Shown here: positions 21,910 through 29,540 of the stretch, piece after piece
How positions within the stretch are numbered: the stretch's first letter is position 1
Layout of the letters: each line of letters begins with the position of its first letter
IMG/VR virus record: IMGVR_UViG_3300028762_000036
Location: 1-29,820 of that record
Length of the DNA: 29,820 nt
Source of the DNA: a virus
Reading direction: 5' to 3' (one strand)
The notes under the pieces: model-generated
Told to the model about the DNA's origin: nothing
The model's database searches: none
The model's input: the letters and a program-made list of their open reading frames with translations, nothing else
Position numbers and translations under genes: made by a program

Positions 21910-22746
21910 TTAGATGATTTTGAACAAGTAGCTTACGCCGTTTTCTTCGTACACGGCAGACTTTGCAGCCTTCAGTACGCCACGGAAGCGGATGTGCTTG
22001 CTGTCAAGCAGGCGATAGTGACGGAATGCGTCACGAGCGGACTTGTGAGTTGTCGTCTTGTCGTTCACCGTCACACTTACGCCGTCGCGGGTCAACCGGG
22101 CGGCAGCGACATCAGCCTGCCCCCACGAAGCCGCTACGCCAGCAGCGTTGGACGCATGGCTGATCGCCTTCTTAGGCTTGACCGCTGCCACGCCGTAACC
22201 AGCAGGCAGCGCTTTGTAGGCGTCAAACCCGGCCTGCGTAAGCGACACGCAAGAGTCTTCCCCGGCAGCGCCGTTTCCAACCACCAAGCCAGCAGCTTCC
22301 ATCGCTTCAAACGTCCGTTGCTCTGCCGCAGTTTCGAGCGTTGTGCATGTCCATACCGGGCCGACTTCTTCAAGCGCTTTCGGTTCCGTGCCGTTCACTG
22401 TGGTAAAGTCGCCCAACGCGATCCTGCGCAGAATAGCGGCTTGGGCTTTTGTGACGGTAGGCTTATCGGCCTTCTTTGGCGCTGGTTTTCCGGCGGCGAT
22501 GGCCAGCTTGCTTTCGACGGAGCCGAACGTCATTTGGAAAGGCCACACAAACTTCTTTTCGCCTTCGACTTCTGCCGATTCTTCCTCCACTTCCGAATCA
22601 GAGATGATCAGAGCCGAACAGCGCTTGATGGCGGTTTGGCGGTCGGCGAACTTCTTGACTGGCTTTTCGGTGTTGATCGAGTTGTAGAATACGATCAGGT
22701 CTTTGGTTTCGGCGGATTCGATTTGAGCGACGGTGGTGAAGGTCAT
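21910..22746 (-). CDS. DNA-binding-like protein with ADRQ-type N-terminal motif
   Basis: 278 aa. The N-terminus (ETKDLIVFYNSI... KPVKKFADRQTAIKRC) matches a motif shared by phage and bacterial proteins that often carry DUF3489-type helix-turn-helix domains. A Lys/Pro linker follows, then a winged-helix-like region (ILRRIALGDFTTVNG... AAGLVVGN) and a second Ala-rich module with a basic HKSARDAFRHYRLLDSKHIR end. Strong promoter (22805-22833) and terminator bracket it, so it is probably abundant: a nucleoid-type or regulatory protein is plausible. Confidence 0.72.
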   Translation of the reverse strand: MTFTTVAQIESAETKDLIVFYNSINTEKPVKKFADRQTAIKRCSALIISDSEVEEESAEVEGEKKFVWPFQMTFGSVESKLAIAAGKPAPKKADKPTVTKAQAAILRRIALGDFTTVNGTEPKALEEVGPVWTCTTLETAAEQRTFEAMEAAGLVVGNGAAGEDSCVSLTQAGFDAYKALPAGYGVAAVKPKKAISHASNAAGVAASWGQADVAAARLTRDGVSVTVNDKTTTHKSARDAFRHYRLLDSKHIRFRGVLKAAKSAVYEENGVSYLFKII

Positions 22747-22804
22747 GATAAATTCTCTTTCTTTCTAGGGTTTTCGGTTTCCGTTATCGGCCACCAATGA
22801 ATCA

Positions 22805-22833
22805 ATTATGAACCTGTATTTTCTGCGAGTCAA
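22805..22833 (-). promoter_or_regulatory. sigma-70 promoter for the 278-aa gene and downstream operon
   Basis: TTGACT-N17-CATAAT on the minus strand (-35 at 22828-22833, -10 at 22805-22810), the same hexamers as the thyX promoter. Confidence 0.78.
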
Positions 22834-22899
22834 CAACTTTTTCATTTATTTTTGAAAATAATTGAATGATTTCGTAAGTGATTGATTAATAATGACGAT

Positions 22900-22928
22900 T
22901 TGCCTCAATGACTGGGCGCGGCTATAAT
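22900..22928 (+). promoter_or_regulatory. sigma-70 promoter for the large terminase
   Basis: TTGCCT-N17-TATAAT (-35 at 22900-22905, -10 at 22923-22928), 32 nt before the terminase ATG. Confidence 0.8.
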
Positions 22929-22960
22929 CGCACCACGAATAACCGCTAAAACAATCACAC

Positions 22961-24337
22961 ATGTACTCTCTGAATCCAGCATTACGCCCGTTTTGGGAGG
23001 CCAAGGCCCGATACAAAGCGCTGTTCGGCGGGCGCGCAAGCTCCAAGAGTCACGACGCTGCAGGGTTCGCAGTATTCCTGGCGGCGAACTTCAAGGTGCG
23101 AATAATGTGCGCCCGGCAATTTCAGAATCGCATCGATGAGTCTGTGTACACTCTCATCAAGGATAAGATATCAAACAGCGAATATGCGGGCGAATTCGGC
23201 ATAACCAACAAATCGATCATCCACAAGATAACGGGAAGTGAGTTCTTATTCTACGGTATTGCCCGTAATCTCAATGAAATAAAATCGATGGAGCATATTG
23301 ACATCCTCTGGTTGGAGGAGGCCAACTATTTGACAGAAGCGCAATGGGAGGTTATCGCGCCGACAATCCTACGCAACCAAGGGGCGCAAATATGGCTGAT
23401 ATGGAACCCGGATGAGTACATGGATTTTGCGTATCAGAATTTCGTCGTAAACCCGCCGAACAGCTGCATATCGCGCCAGATAAACTACACAGAAAACCCG
23501 TTCCTGACGTCTGACATGGTCGAGGTAATAGCGGAGGCTTACGTGCGGGATAAAAAGAGCGCTGAACACATTTATGGTGGCGTGCCTAAGATGGGAGGCG
23601 ACCGTAGCGTGATCAGCCTGTCGTATATTCTCGCAGCAATCGACGCGCACATTAAACTCGGCTGGGAGCCTGTTGGCAAAAAGCAGATTGGATTCGACGT
23701 GGCAGATGATGGCGACGATAAGTGCGCTACAGTATCGGCCTATGGCAACGTGATCGTGGACGGCGATGAGTGGGAAGGCCTGGAGGATGAGTTATTGAAG
23801 TCGTGCAATCGCGTGTACAACAAGGCTCTTGAATCGGGCGCGGCCATTGTGTGGGATTCGATTGGCGTTGGCGCGACGGCAGGTGCGAAGTTTGCCGAAT
23901 TAAATGAGGCCAAAGGGTTTAGTGTAGAATACGACGCTTTCAATGCAGGCGGTGAGATTGACGACAAGGACGGCATCTATATGAAGTTGCCGCACGTCGT
24001 CATCAGGAATAAGGATCACTTCAGCAATTTGAAGGCGCAAAAATGGGATGAGGTTGCATCTCGGTTCCGAAAGACGTATGAAGTCGTTGAACAGGGCGCA
24101 ACCCACCCGCACGATGAGTTGATTAGCCTGAACAGCGCCACGATACCGCCAAAGATTTTGGAGAAAATGAAGGTGGAGCTAGCGCAACCGCGTAAAGATA
24201 CAGATGGCAACGGGCGGTTCAAAGTTGAGTCGAAAATTGACATGAAAAAGCGCCATATCAATTCGCCAAATATTGCTGACGCTTTTATCATGGCACTTAT
24301 CAAACCAAAACGCAGCGCTGCAGGATTCTTTGACTGA
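22961..24337 (+). CDS. terL: terminase large subunit
   Basis: 458 aa, Terminase_3/PBSX type. Walker A-like GGRASSKS at residues 23-30, Walker B DILWLEEA near 114-121, and a C-terminal RNase H-like nuclease with acidic residues in GFDVADDGDD (about 245), IVWDSIG (about 297) and ADAFIM (about 440). It pumps DNA into the prohead and cuts concatemers. Start MYSLNPALRPFW is typical of the family, but no Shine-Dalgarno precedes it. Its stop abuts the stop of a convergent minus-strand gene (24338). Confidence 0.95.
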   Translation: MYSLNPALRPFWEAKARYKALFGGRASSKSHDAAGFAVFLAANFKVRIMCARQFQNRIDESVYTLIKDKISNSEYAGEFGITNKSIIHKITGSEFLFYGIARNLNEIKSMEHIDILWLEEANYLTEAQWEVIAPTILRNQGAQIWLIWNPDEYMDFAYQNFVVNPPNSCISRQINYTENPFLTSDMVEVIAEAYVRDKKSAEHIYGGVPKMGGDRSVISLSYILAAIDAHIKLGWEPVGKKQIGFDVADDGDDKCATVSAYGNVIVDGDEWEGLEDELLKSCNRVYNKALESGAAIVWDSIGVGATAGAKFAELNEAKGFSVEYDAFNAGGEIDDKDGIYMKLPHVVIRNKDHFSNLKAQKWDEVASRFRKTYEVVEQGATHPHDELISLNSATIPPKILEKMKVELAQPRKDTDGNGRFKVESKIDMKKRHINSPNIADAFIMALIKPKRSAAGFFD

Positions 24338-24463
24338 TTACTTCTCAGTCTTTTCCTTGTTGCGCAACTGACGCTTTGCCTCTTCAAGCTGTTCCCTAAG
24401 TTGGCGCGGCGTCGGGCGCTTCTTTTGGTCACACTTCGATGCGGGAGTATCGACAAACTTCAT
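24338..24463 (-). CDS. small basic helical protein (41 aa)
   Basis: ATG 24463 overlaps the upstream gene's stop (ATGA). Sequence is Lys/Arg/Glu-rich with one predicted helix (RQLREQLEEAKRQLRNKEK). The stop lies directly against the terminase stop. Coupling is the main support. Confidence 0.55.
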   Translation of the reverse strand: MKFVDTPASKCDQKKRPTPRQLREQLEEAKRQLRNKEKTEK

Positions 24464-24618
24464 GCCGGCCTCTTCAATTCTTCATTCATTTCACGTAAGC
24501 AGTGACGATCAAGCTTGCGGTGGAATGCCGCAATGGCGCAGTTGTCGTAACGTCGCCTTGTCTCTTTCTTGCCTGCGAAATAAGTGCGAAATTTGTTTTG
24601 CTTTTCGATTTTACTCAC
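24460..24618 (-). CDS. small basic protein (52 aa)
   Basis: GTG 24618 with GGAG 8 nt upstream (inside the DUF2786 gene's end) and an ATGA overlap downstream. Highly basic: NKFRTYFAGKKETRRRYD and FHRKLDRHCLREMNEE. Likely nucleic-acid-binding; unknown. Confidence 0.6.
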   Translation of the reverse strand: MSKIEKQNKFRTYFAGKKETRRRYDNCAIAAFHRKLDRHCLREMNEELKRPA

Positions 24619-24620
24619 GA

Positions 24621-25346
24621 TCAATTCTCCACTGACTTCACAATTTCGATTGTCGCGCCTTTAATAGCGCCGATGCGTCGGGCTTCGCCTTCCGCATCGT
24701 CTTGTGCAGATCGAAGTTTGACATTGCCATACTTGCAATTGCCAAACTTTTCGTCAACGGCGACCTTCTTGATAACCACCAGCGATGTTCCGTTGGCTGA
24801 CGTTATTGCGTCGCGCTCAACGGTCATTTCACGAAGCCTAGTGCCTATGGATTGGAAAGCGCCGATTTTGAACTGCCAGCCGATTCGCACGGAGTAGGCA
24901 GTCATCCCTATTCCGTTCATATACTCTTTGCAAAGCCGGTTGACAGCTTCGTTGAGTCTGTTGAACATTTGTATGGCCAACTCGACATCCGACTTGTAGC
25001 CCATGAACATTATACGCTTTCCGCGCTGCAGCAGGTCGGTTGCTTTCTTTTTATAGGTGACATCGCCAAATTCAAAACGCGATTGGCAGTCGTTATACTC
25101 TGCTACTTGGACGGCAAAAATGTTCATATATTGCGGAACTGCCGCGTAAAATCGCGTTGCCGGCCCCGTTGCAAAATCCTCCTCAATCCGGTTGCCGATG
25201 TCGAATTCATCAAGCTGATGCTTGTCCATGAGGTTGCGCGCACGCTCTGCAGCAATCGCAGCTTCGTTCGGGCTGGAGGCGTCTGCGGCCATACGCAAAA
25301 GCTTGGCGATGCGGTCTTTGATCTTGTCAAGGTCTTGGAAGTCCAT
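24621..25346 (-). CDS. DUF2786 domain protein
   Basis: 241 aa. The N-terminal IKDRIAKLLRMAADASSPNE followed by AAIAAERARNLMDKHQLDE is the DUF2786 signature. The rest contains KRIMFMGYKSDVELAIQMF, typical of the C-terminal domain seen in these proteins. Function unknown; DUF2786 proteins are common in phages. Second gene after the promoter at 25641-25669. Confidence 0.88.
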   Translation of the reverse strand: MDFQDLDKIKDRIAKLLRMAADASSPNEAAIAAERARNLMDKHQLDEFDIGNRIEEDFATGPATRFYAAVPQYMNIFAVQVAEYNDCQSRFEFGDVTYKKKATDLLQRGKRIMFMGYKSDVELAIQMFNRLNEAVNRLCKEYMNGIGMTAYSVRIGWQFKIGAFQSIGTRLREMTVERDAITSANGTSLVVIKKVAVDEKFGNCKYGNVKLRSAQDDAEGEARRIGAIKGATIEIVKSVEN

Positions 25347-25363
25347 TCTGTGCTTTCTGGTTG

Positions 25364-25603
25364 TTAGTTGAGTTTTTTAATCTTGAATTCAAGCTGATGA
25401 TCGACTGAGCGCCAAACAAACACGCCTGATACGTGTCCAAACCCTTCTTTCACGCTACTCGATTCTGCGAGAACGAACATCTGGCTGCGACTCCTGGCTA
25501 CGTCACCTGCCAACTTTTCGATAGACCTTCTGGCGGCGTTCCATTTCGAGCGGGTATCAACCAACTCGCCATTCAACGTAATCTCAAAAATTTCGCGCTT
25601 CAT
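25364..25603 (-). CDS. hypothetical 79-aa protein
   Basis: First gene of the 25.6-24.3 kb minus-strand operon. Beta-rich ends (REIFEITLNGELVDTRSKW and SGVFVWRSVDHQLEFKIKK) around a helix. Unknown. Promoter 38 nt upstream; the start has only a weak GAAAG. Confidence 0.68.
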   Translation of the reverse strand: MKREIFEITLNGELVDTRSKWNAARRSIEKLAGDVARSRSQMFVLAESSSVKEGFGHVSGVFVWRSVDHQLEFKIKKLN

Positions 25604-25640
25604 TCTAGGCTTTCTGTTGGGTGTTGGTTGCCATGAAAGA

Positions 25641-25669
25641 ATTATGCCTGAAATTTTGATCGAAGTAAA
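25641..25669 (-). promoter_or_regulatory. sigma-70 promoter for the DUF2786 operon
   Basis: TTTACT-N17-CATAAT on the minus strand (-35 at 25664-25669, -10 at 25641-25646), with CAGGCATAATTC as in the H1-like gene's promoter. Confidence 0.65.
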
Positions 25670-25732
25670 CTAATTCATAAATATTTTTTCTGATACAAAT
25701 TTGCACAATGAAATCAACACGTTATCCTTTCA

Positions 25733-25762
25733 TTGCCTAGTGATGGCCTGGCACCCTATAAT
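25733..25762 (+). promoter_or_regulatory. sigma-70 promoter for the portal operon
   Basis: TTGCCT-N18-TATAAT (-35 at 25733-25738, -10 at 25757-25762), 29 nt before the portal ATG. Confidence 0.72.
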
Positions 25763-25791
25763 ACGCCGGATAAACACCTGGAAGGGCGCAA

Positions 25792-28149
25792 ATGAAGCGA
25801 TTTCTGGCCAAGTTATTTGGCAAAAAGGACCAAAGCGTCGATGTACAAAAGGCGGCTTTAGCGGCTGCCATGAAAGATCGAAACGATGACCCGCTCGATG
25901 TGACGGCAAGAAGTAAAGGTTGGCGTACAGACGCGCCAAACCCGATCAAGGCCACCATTGACGACTTCCCGATCTATCAACCGCGCCAGTCCGCAACATT
26001 TGACTCTGCTGGAGTTATGGTGATGGACGCGGAAGACGCGCCGGTGATGTCGAAGTTGAATAGCCAATACGCGGTGCCAGACCAACTTCAAAACTGGTTC
26101 ATGTCGCAAAGTTTCATTGGCTATCAGGCTTGCTCAATCATCGCTCAACACTGGCTGGTTGACAAAGCCTGCTCCATGCCTGCTGAAGACGCGATCAGAA
26201 ATGGTTGGGAAATCAAGGCACTTGGTGAAGATAAAGCGTTGAGCAAGAACGACCTTGACGCACTACGGTCACGTGACGTTCCATTCAAAATCAAGCAAAA
26301 CTTGGTAGAGCTAGTTCGGTTCAAAAACATATTCGGCATCCGAATTGCCATGTTCAAAGTAGACAGCGACGATCCGCTGTACTATGAGAAACCATTCAAC
26401 ATCGACGGCGTTACGCCAAACTCATATAGAGGCATTAGCCAGATTGATCCATACTGGATGACTCCAATGATGACTGCTGAATCAGTAGCAGACCCATCTG
26501 GCATTCACTTCTATGACCCTGAATATTGGGTCATCAGCGGCAAGAAGTATCACAGATCGCATCTGATTATAGCCAGAGGCCCGCAGCCTGCTGACGTTCT
26601 GAAGCCAACGTATGTGTTTGGCGGCATACCTTTAACCCAGCGCATCTATGAGCGCGTCTACGCCGCAGAACGCACTGCTAACGAAGCGCCGCTGCTTTCT
26701 TTGAGTAAGCGAACGACCGCACTTCATGTTGACGTGGACAAAGCCCTTGCAAACCAGAGCAAGTTTGAAGAAAAGCTGATGTTCTGGGTGAAGTATCGAG
26801 ACAATCACGCGGTGAAAGTGTTGGGCAAAGATGAGACGATGGAGCAGTTCGATACCAGTCTATCGGACTTCGATTCTGTCATTATGAATCAGTTCCAATT
26901 GGTTGCCGCAATTGCAAAAGTTCCTGCGACAAAGCTGCTTGGCACGTCACCGAAGGGCTTCAATGCCACTGGCGAGTTTGAGACCATATCGTATCATGAA
27001 GAGTTGGAATCAATTCAGGAACACGATATGGCACCGATGATCGAACGCCACTATTTGATTCTAGGTCGTTCGCTTGGCATAACCACCAAGCTGACAGTTG
27101 TGTTTGAGCCTGTGGACTCGGTATCTGCGACGCAACAGGCCGATCTGAACGACAAGAAGGCGGATACACGCCAGAAGTATATCAACATGGGTGCGACATC
27201 AGCGGATGAGGTGCGTGACGTTCTCCGTGATGACAAAAATTCCGGCTTCAATCGCCTGTCCAGTGAAGAGGCAAACGAAGCGCCTGGGATGTCGCCAGAG
27301 AATCTTGCCAACTTCCAAAAGGCAGGCGCGGCGGAAGAAAAGGCCGGTGCTGCAGAGACTACGGCGACTGAAAAAGGTGGCCAGCAGCCTGCAGCAAAGC
27401 CGCCAGAAGACGACGCACCGAGCGCCCATGTAGGAGTGTCCGATCCAAGCCAACCGGAACCGCCTAAGCCTTCTAAGCCATCGGCACAGGAGCCACCAGA
27501 CAACGCAGCAATGTCAAGCCTTGTCAACAGCCTTTTCGAGCGCTTGACGGCGCTTGAGCAGCACTTGGTACCAGAAGGGCAAGATATCCAATACGATACA
27601 GCACCAGCGACTAACCGGACATCAAAGCCAAGTGTGACAGGACTGGCAGGGTCTGTGGCCGGTGCGATCTTGTCGCAGACCGATCCGACGAAGCATCCAA
27701 AAATGAAACTTGGCGGACTTTTACTTGGCATTGAAAATCCGCGTGGCACTATTCGGCAAGGCATGGATTTGGACGGAAACAATTGGTCGTCAAAAATGCC
27801 GCATCACTATGGATATATAAAAGGTGTTGCCGGTGCCGATGGTGATGAGTTGGACTGCTTTGTCGGGCCAAACCTGAAGTCTGATCAGGTATTCGTCATC
27901 AATCAAAACGATCCTAAGACTGGCGAATTTGACGAACACAAATGCATGCTTGGGTTTGACGCGCCGGAAGACGCCAAAGCCGCATATCAATCGTCGTATC
28001 AAGACGGCTGGCAGGGCTTTGGGGATATGATCCCGATGTCTATGGCCGACTTCAAGGCCTGGGTGAGTGATCCGAATGGGTGTACAATGCAGCTTCAAGC
28101 CGGTTCGGGTTCTGGTAACGAAGTGTTGGCGAAAGAGACTGGCAAATAA
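25792..28149 (+). CDS. portal protein (DUF1073) fused to inorganic-pyrophosphatase-like domain
   Basis: 785 aa; typical DUF1073 portals are about 450-500 aa. The first ~500 residues are portal-like (LQNWFMSQSFIGYQACSIIAQHWLVDKACSMPAEDAIRNGW..., SHLIIARG, VPATKLLGTSPKGFNATGE). A Pro/Ala/Glu-rich linker spans about 505-605. Residues about 635-755 (LLLGIENPRGTIRQGMDLDGNNW, HHYGYIKG, DGDELDCFVGP, EFDEHKCMLGF, YQSSYQDGWQGFG) match the InPase domain known from phage polyvalent proteins. Start ATG 25792 has GGAAGGG. The portal forms the DNA entry ring; the InPase part may hydrolyse pyrophosphate or a related compound. Some databases name DUF1073 after anti-CBASS Acb1; I see no HxT/S pair supporting that. 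Confidence 0.85.
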   Translation: MKRFLAKLFGKKDQSVDVQKAALAAAMKDRNDDPLDVTARSKGWRTDAPNPIKATIDDFPIYQPRQSATFDSAGVMVMDAEDAPVMSKLNSQYAVPDQLQNWFMSQSFIGYQACSIIAQHWLVDKACSMPAEDAIRNGWEIKALGEDKALSKNDLDALRSRDVPFKIKQNLVELVRFKNIFGIRIAMFKVDSDDPLYYEKPFNIDGVTPNSYRGISQIDPYWMTPMMTAESVADPSGIHFYDPEYWVISGKKYHRSHLIIARGPQPADVLKPTYVFGGIPLTQRIYERVYAAERTANEAPLLSLSKRTTALHVDVDKALANQSKFEEKLMFWVKYRDNHAVKVLGKDETMEQFDTSLSDFDSVIMNQFQLVAAIAKVPATKLLGTSPKGFNATGEFETISYHEELESIQEHDMAPMIERHYLILGRSLGITTKLTVVFEPVDSVSATQQADLNDKKADTRQKYINMGATSADEVRDVLRDDKNSGFNRLSSEEANEAPGMSPENLANFQKAGAAEEKAGAAETTATEKGGQQPAAKPPEDDAPSAHVGVSDPSQPEPPKPSKPSAQEPPDNAAMSSLVNSLFERLTALEQHLVPEGQDIQYDTAPATNRTSKPSVTGLAGSVAGAILSQTDPTKHPKMKLGGLLLGIENPRGTIRQGMDLDGNNWSSKMPHHYGYIKGVAGADGDELDCFVGPNLKSDQVFVINQNDPKTGEFDEHKCMLGFDAPEDAKAAYQSSYQDGWQGFGDMIPMSMADFKAWVSDPNGCTMQLQAGSGSGNEVLAKETGK

Positions 28150-28151
28150 CC

Positions 28152-28991
28152 GTGGCATTCAAAGCCTCCAAGAAGCGTGAAAAGAAGGCTCCAGAGCCGG
28201 TAGGCAAAGGCACGCCCCTCATTCCATCTGCTGCGATCCGGTCATGGTATCAGCAGCAGATGGATTCAATCATCGCGGCAATGGTGCGCGATTACAAAGA
28301 GCAAATAACAAAAGCACTTAATCACAAAGGCGTGAAGGAATTCTTTTCAACAGACGCTGCTGCCAATTCCGTCCTGAAACAGACGATGCAAAGTCTGAAC
28401 CAGAAATGGGATGACATATTCAAAGGTTTTGCGAAATCCACTTCTAAAAAATTTGTTGACGACTCTGATGTGCACGCGAAAGCGACCGTTCAATTCAGCC
28501 TGAGTACGGCAGGAGTGGAACAGCCGACTGTCGCCTATAACGAAGCCATTGCCAACACGTTAAATGCTGCGCAAGACTTCAACCACACGTTGATCACCGG
28601 CATTCACGCTGACGTTCATGAGAAGATTTACAACGCGGTGATGCTATCTCTTACGTCGCCAAACCCGGAAGAGCAAGGGCAGTCCGGCATTGAAGCCGCC
28701 CTCAAAGAGGCTGGCGGATTCGCTAAAAATCGTGCCAATCTTATTGCGCGTGACCAGACCAGCAAGCTATACAGCGCGTTGAGTGATGAGCGCATGGAGC
28801 AGAACGGCATTGACGAATTCGAGTGGATGCACTCATCAGCAGGGAAAGTTCCGCGCCAAACGCACATCGATAAAGACGGAAAGATTTTTAAGTTGAACGA
28901 TCCGCGTCTGTGGGAAGGCCCAAAGGCAGACCAGGGGCCGCCAGGATGGGCTATTCGCTGTCGCTGTAGGAAGCGTCCAATTATAAGATGA
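28152..28991 (+). CDS. phage head morphogenesis protein (Mu F / SPP1 gp7-like)
   Basis: 279 aa. The conserved C-terminal part is clear: ARDQTSKLYSALSDERM, FEWMHSSAGKVPRQTH, DGKIFKLNDP and finally GWAIRCRCRKRPI, where the Cys-Arg-Cys ending is diagnostic. It is a minor capsid protein that enters the prohead with the portal. GTG 28152 lies 2 bp after the portal stop. A basic N-terminus (KASKKREKK) precedes a helical region. Confidence 0.9.
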   Translation: MAFKASKKREKKAPEPVGKGTPLIPSAAIRSWYQQQMDSIIAAMVRDYKEQITKALNHKGVKEFFSTDAAANSVLKQTMQSLNQKWDDIFKGFAKSTSKKFVDDSDVHAKATVQFSLSTAGVEQPTVAYNEAIANTLNAAQDFNHTLITGIHADVHEKIYNAVMLSLTSPNPEEQGQSGIEAALKEAGGFAKNRANLIARDQTSKLYSALSDERMEQNGIDEFEWMHSSAGKVPRQTHIDKDGKIFKLNDPRLWEGPKADQGPPGWAIRCRCRKRPIIR

Positions 28992-29012
28992 TTTTGAGCT
29001 GAAAAGTCTGAT

Positions 29013-29041
29013 TTAACTCAAAAGATGGAGTATCATATAAC
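29013..29041 (+). promoter_or_regulatory. promoter for the GGS-linker protein gene
   Basis: TTAACT-N17-TATAAC (-35 at 29013-29018, -10 at 29036-29041), 37 nt before the ATG, which has AAGAGG upstream. Confidence 0.6.
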
Positions 29042-29078
29042 TAGATCGATTTGATCTTAACTTTTAAGAGGTATTGAA

Positions 29079-29519
29079 ATGGCAACTACAAAATTGGCTG
29101 GCGTTCGCGCCCTTGATGCTCTGAAGTTAACAATTGCGACGATTGACGCAGTTAAACACGACCCTAAGAACGGCCAGTTCACCGGCGGTTCTGGCGGTTC
29201 TGGCGGTTCTGGCGGTTCTGGCGGTTCTGGCGGTTCTGGCGGTTCTGGCGGTTCTGGCATACCAGCCAGACCCTCTGGCAAACGCGGCGACCCTATCGAG
29301 CCTGACAACCCCGCATATGCAGGCATGCCCCATGGCGGCACCGTCGGCCACATCGCAGCGAGAGCCGCATCAACAAAAGGTAAAGAGCAAGCGGCGTGGA
29401 AGGTAGCTCAAGAGGCGTCAAAGGCGTATGTAAAATCACCGACTAAGGAAAACCTACATGCAATGATAGAAGCTATGCCAGGACAGAGCGATTTCAAAAG
29501 AAAGCGCAAGACCAGCTAA
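29079..29519 (+). CDS. small protein with (GGS)8 linker
   Basis: 146 aa. N-terminal 30 residues (MATTKLAGVRALDALKLTIA) end in HDPKNGQFTGG, a segment common at linkers in phage head-associated proteins. Residues 36-59 are eight exact Gly-Gly-Ser repeats. Then a Pro/Gly part (NPAYAGMPHGGTVGH) and a basic helical C-terminus ending KRKRKTS. It follows the head genes with its own promoter and RBS, so it may be a head-associated or DNA-binding protein. No family recognised. Confidence 0.75.
   Translation: MATTKLAGVRALDALKLTIATIDAVKHDPKNGQFTGGSGGSGGSGGSGGSGGSGGSGGSGIPARPSGKRGDPIEPDNPAYAGMPHGGTVGHIAARAASTKGKEQAAWKVAQEASKAYVKSPTKENLHAMIEAMPGQSDFKRKRKTS
29184..29255 (+). repeat. eight perfect 9-bp repeats encoding GGS
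   Basis: GGCGGTTCT x8 without a single substitution, encoding the flexible linker of the 146-aa protein. Perfect identity at the DNA level suggests recent expansion by slippage. Confidence 0.97.
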
Positions 29520-29521
29520 CC

Positions 29522-29540
29522 GTCCGCTATCCTTGCGGAC
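29522..29540 (+). terminator. short hairpin behind the GGS-linker gene
   Basis: GTCCGC/GCGGAC with a 7-nt loop, 2 bp after the stop codon; followed by TTCCC only, so it would be a weak terminator. Confidence 0.35.

Noticed and set aside
21787-22800. 337-aa plus-strand frame
   Set aside because: Opposes the 278-aa gene and its promoter and terminator; composition is unlike a protein and there is no motif.
25792-28149. Reading the DUF1073 protein as an anti-CBASS Acb1 enzyme
   Set aside because: No HxT/S pair of a 2H phosphoesterase is seen; the protein fits a portal next to terminase and head genes.
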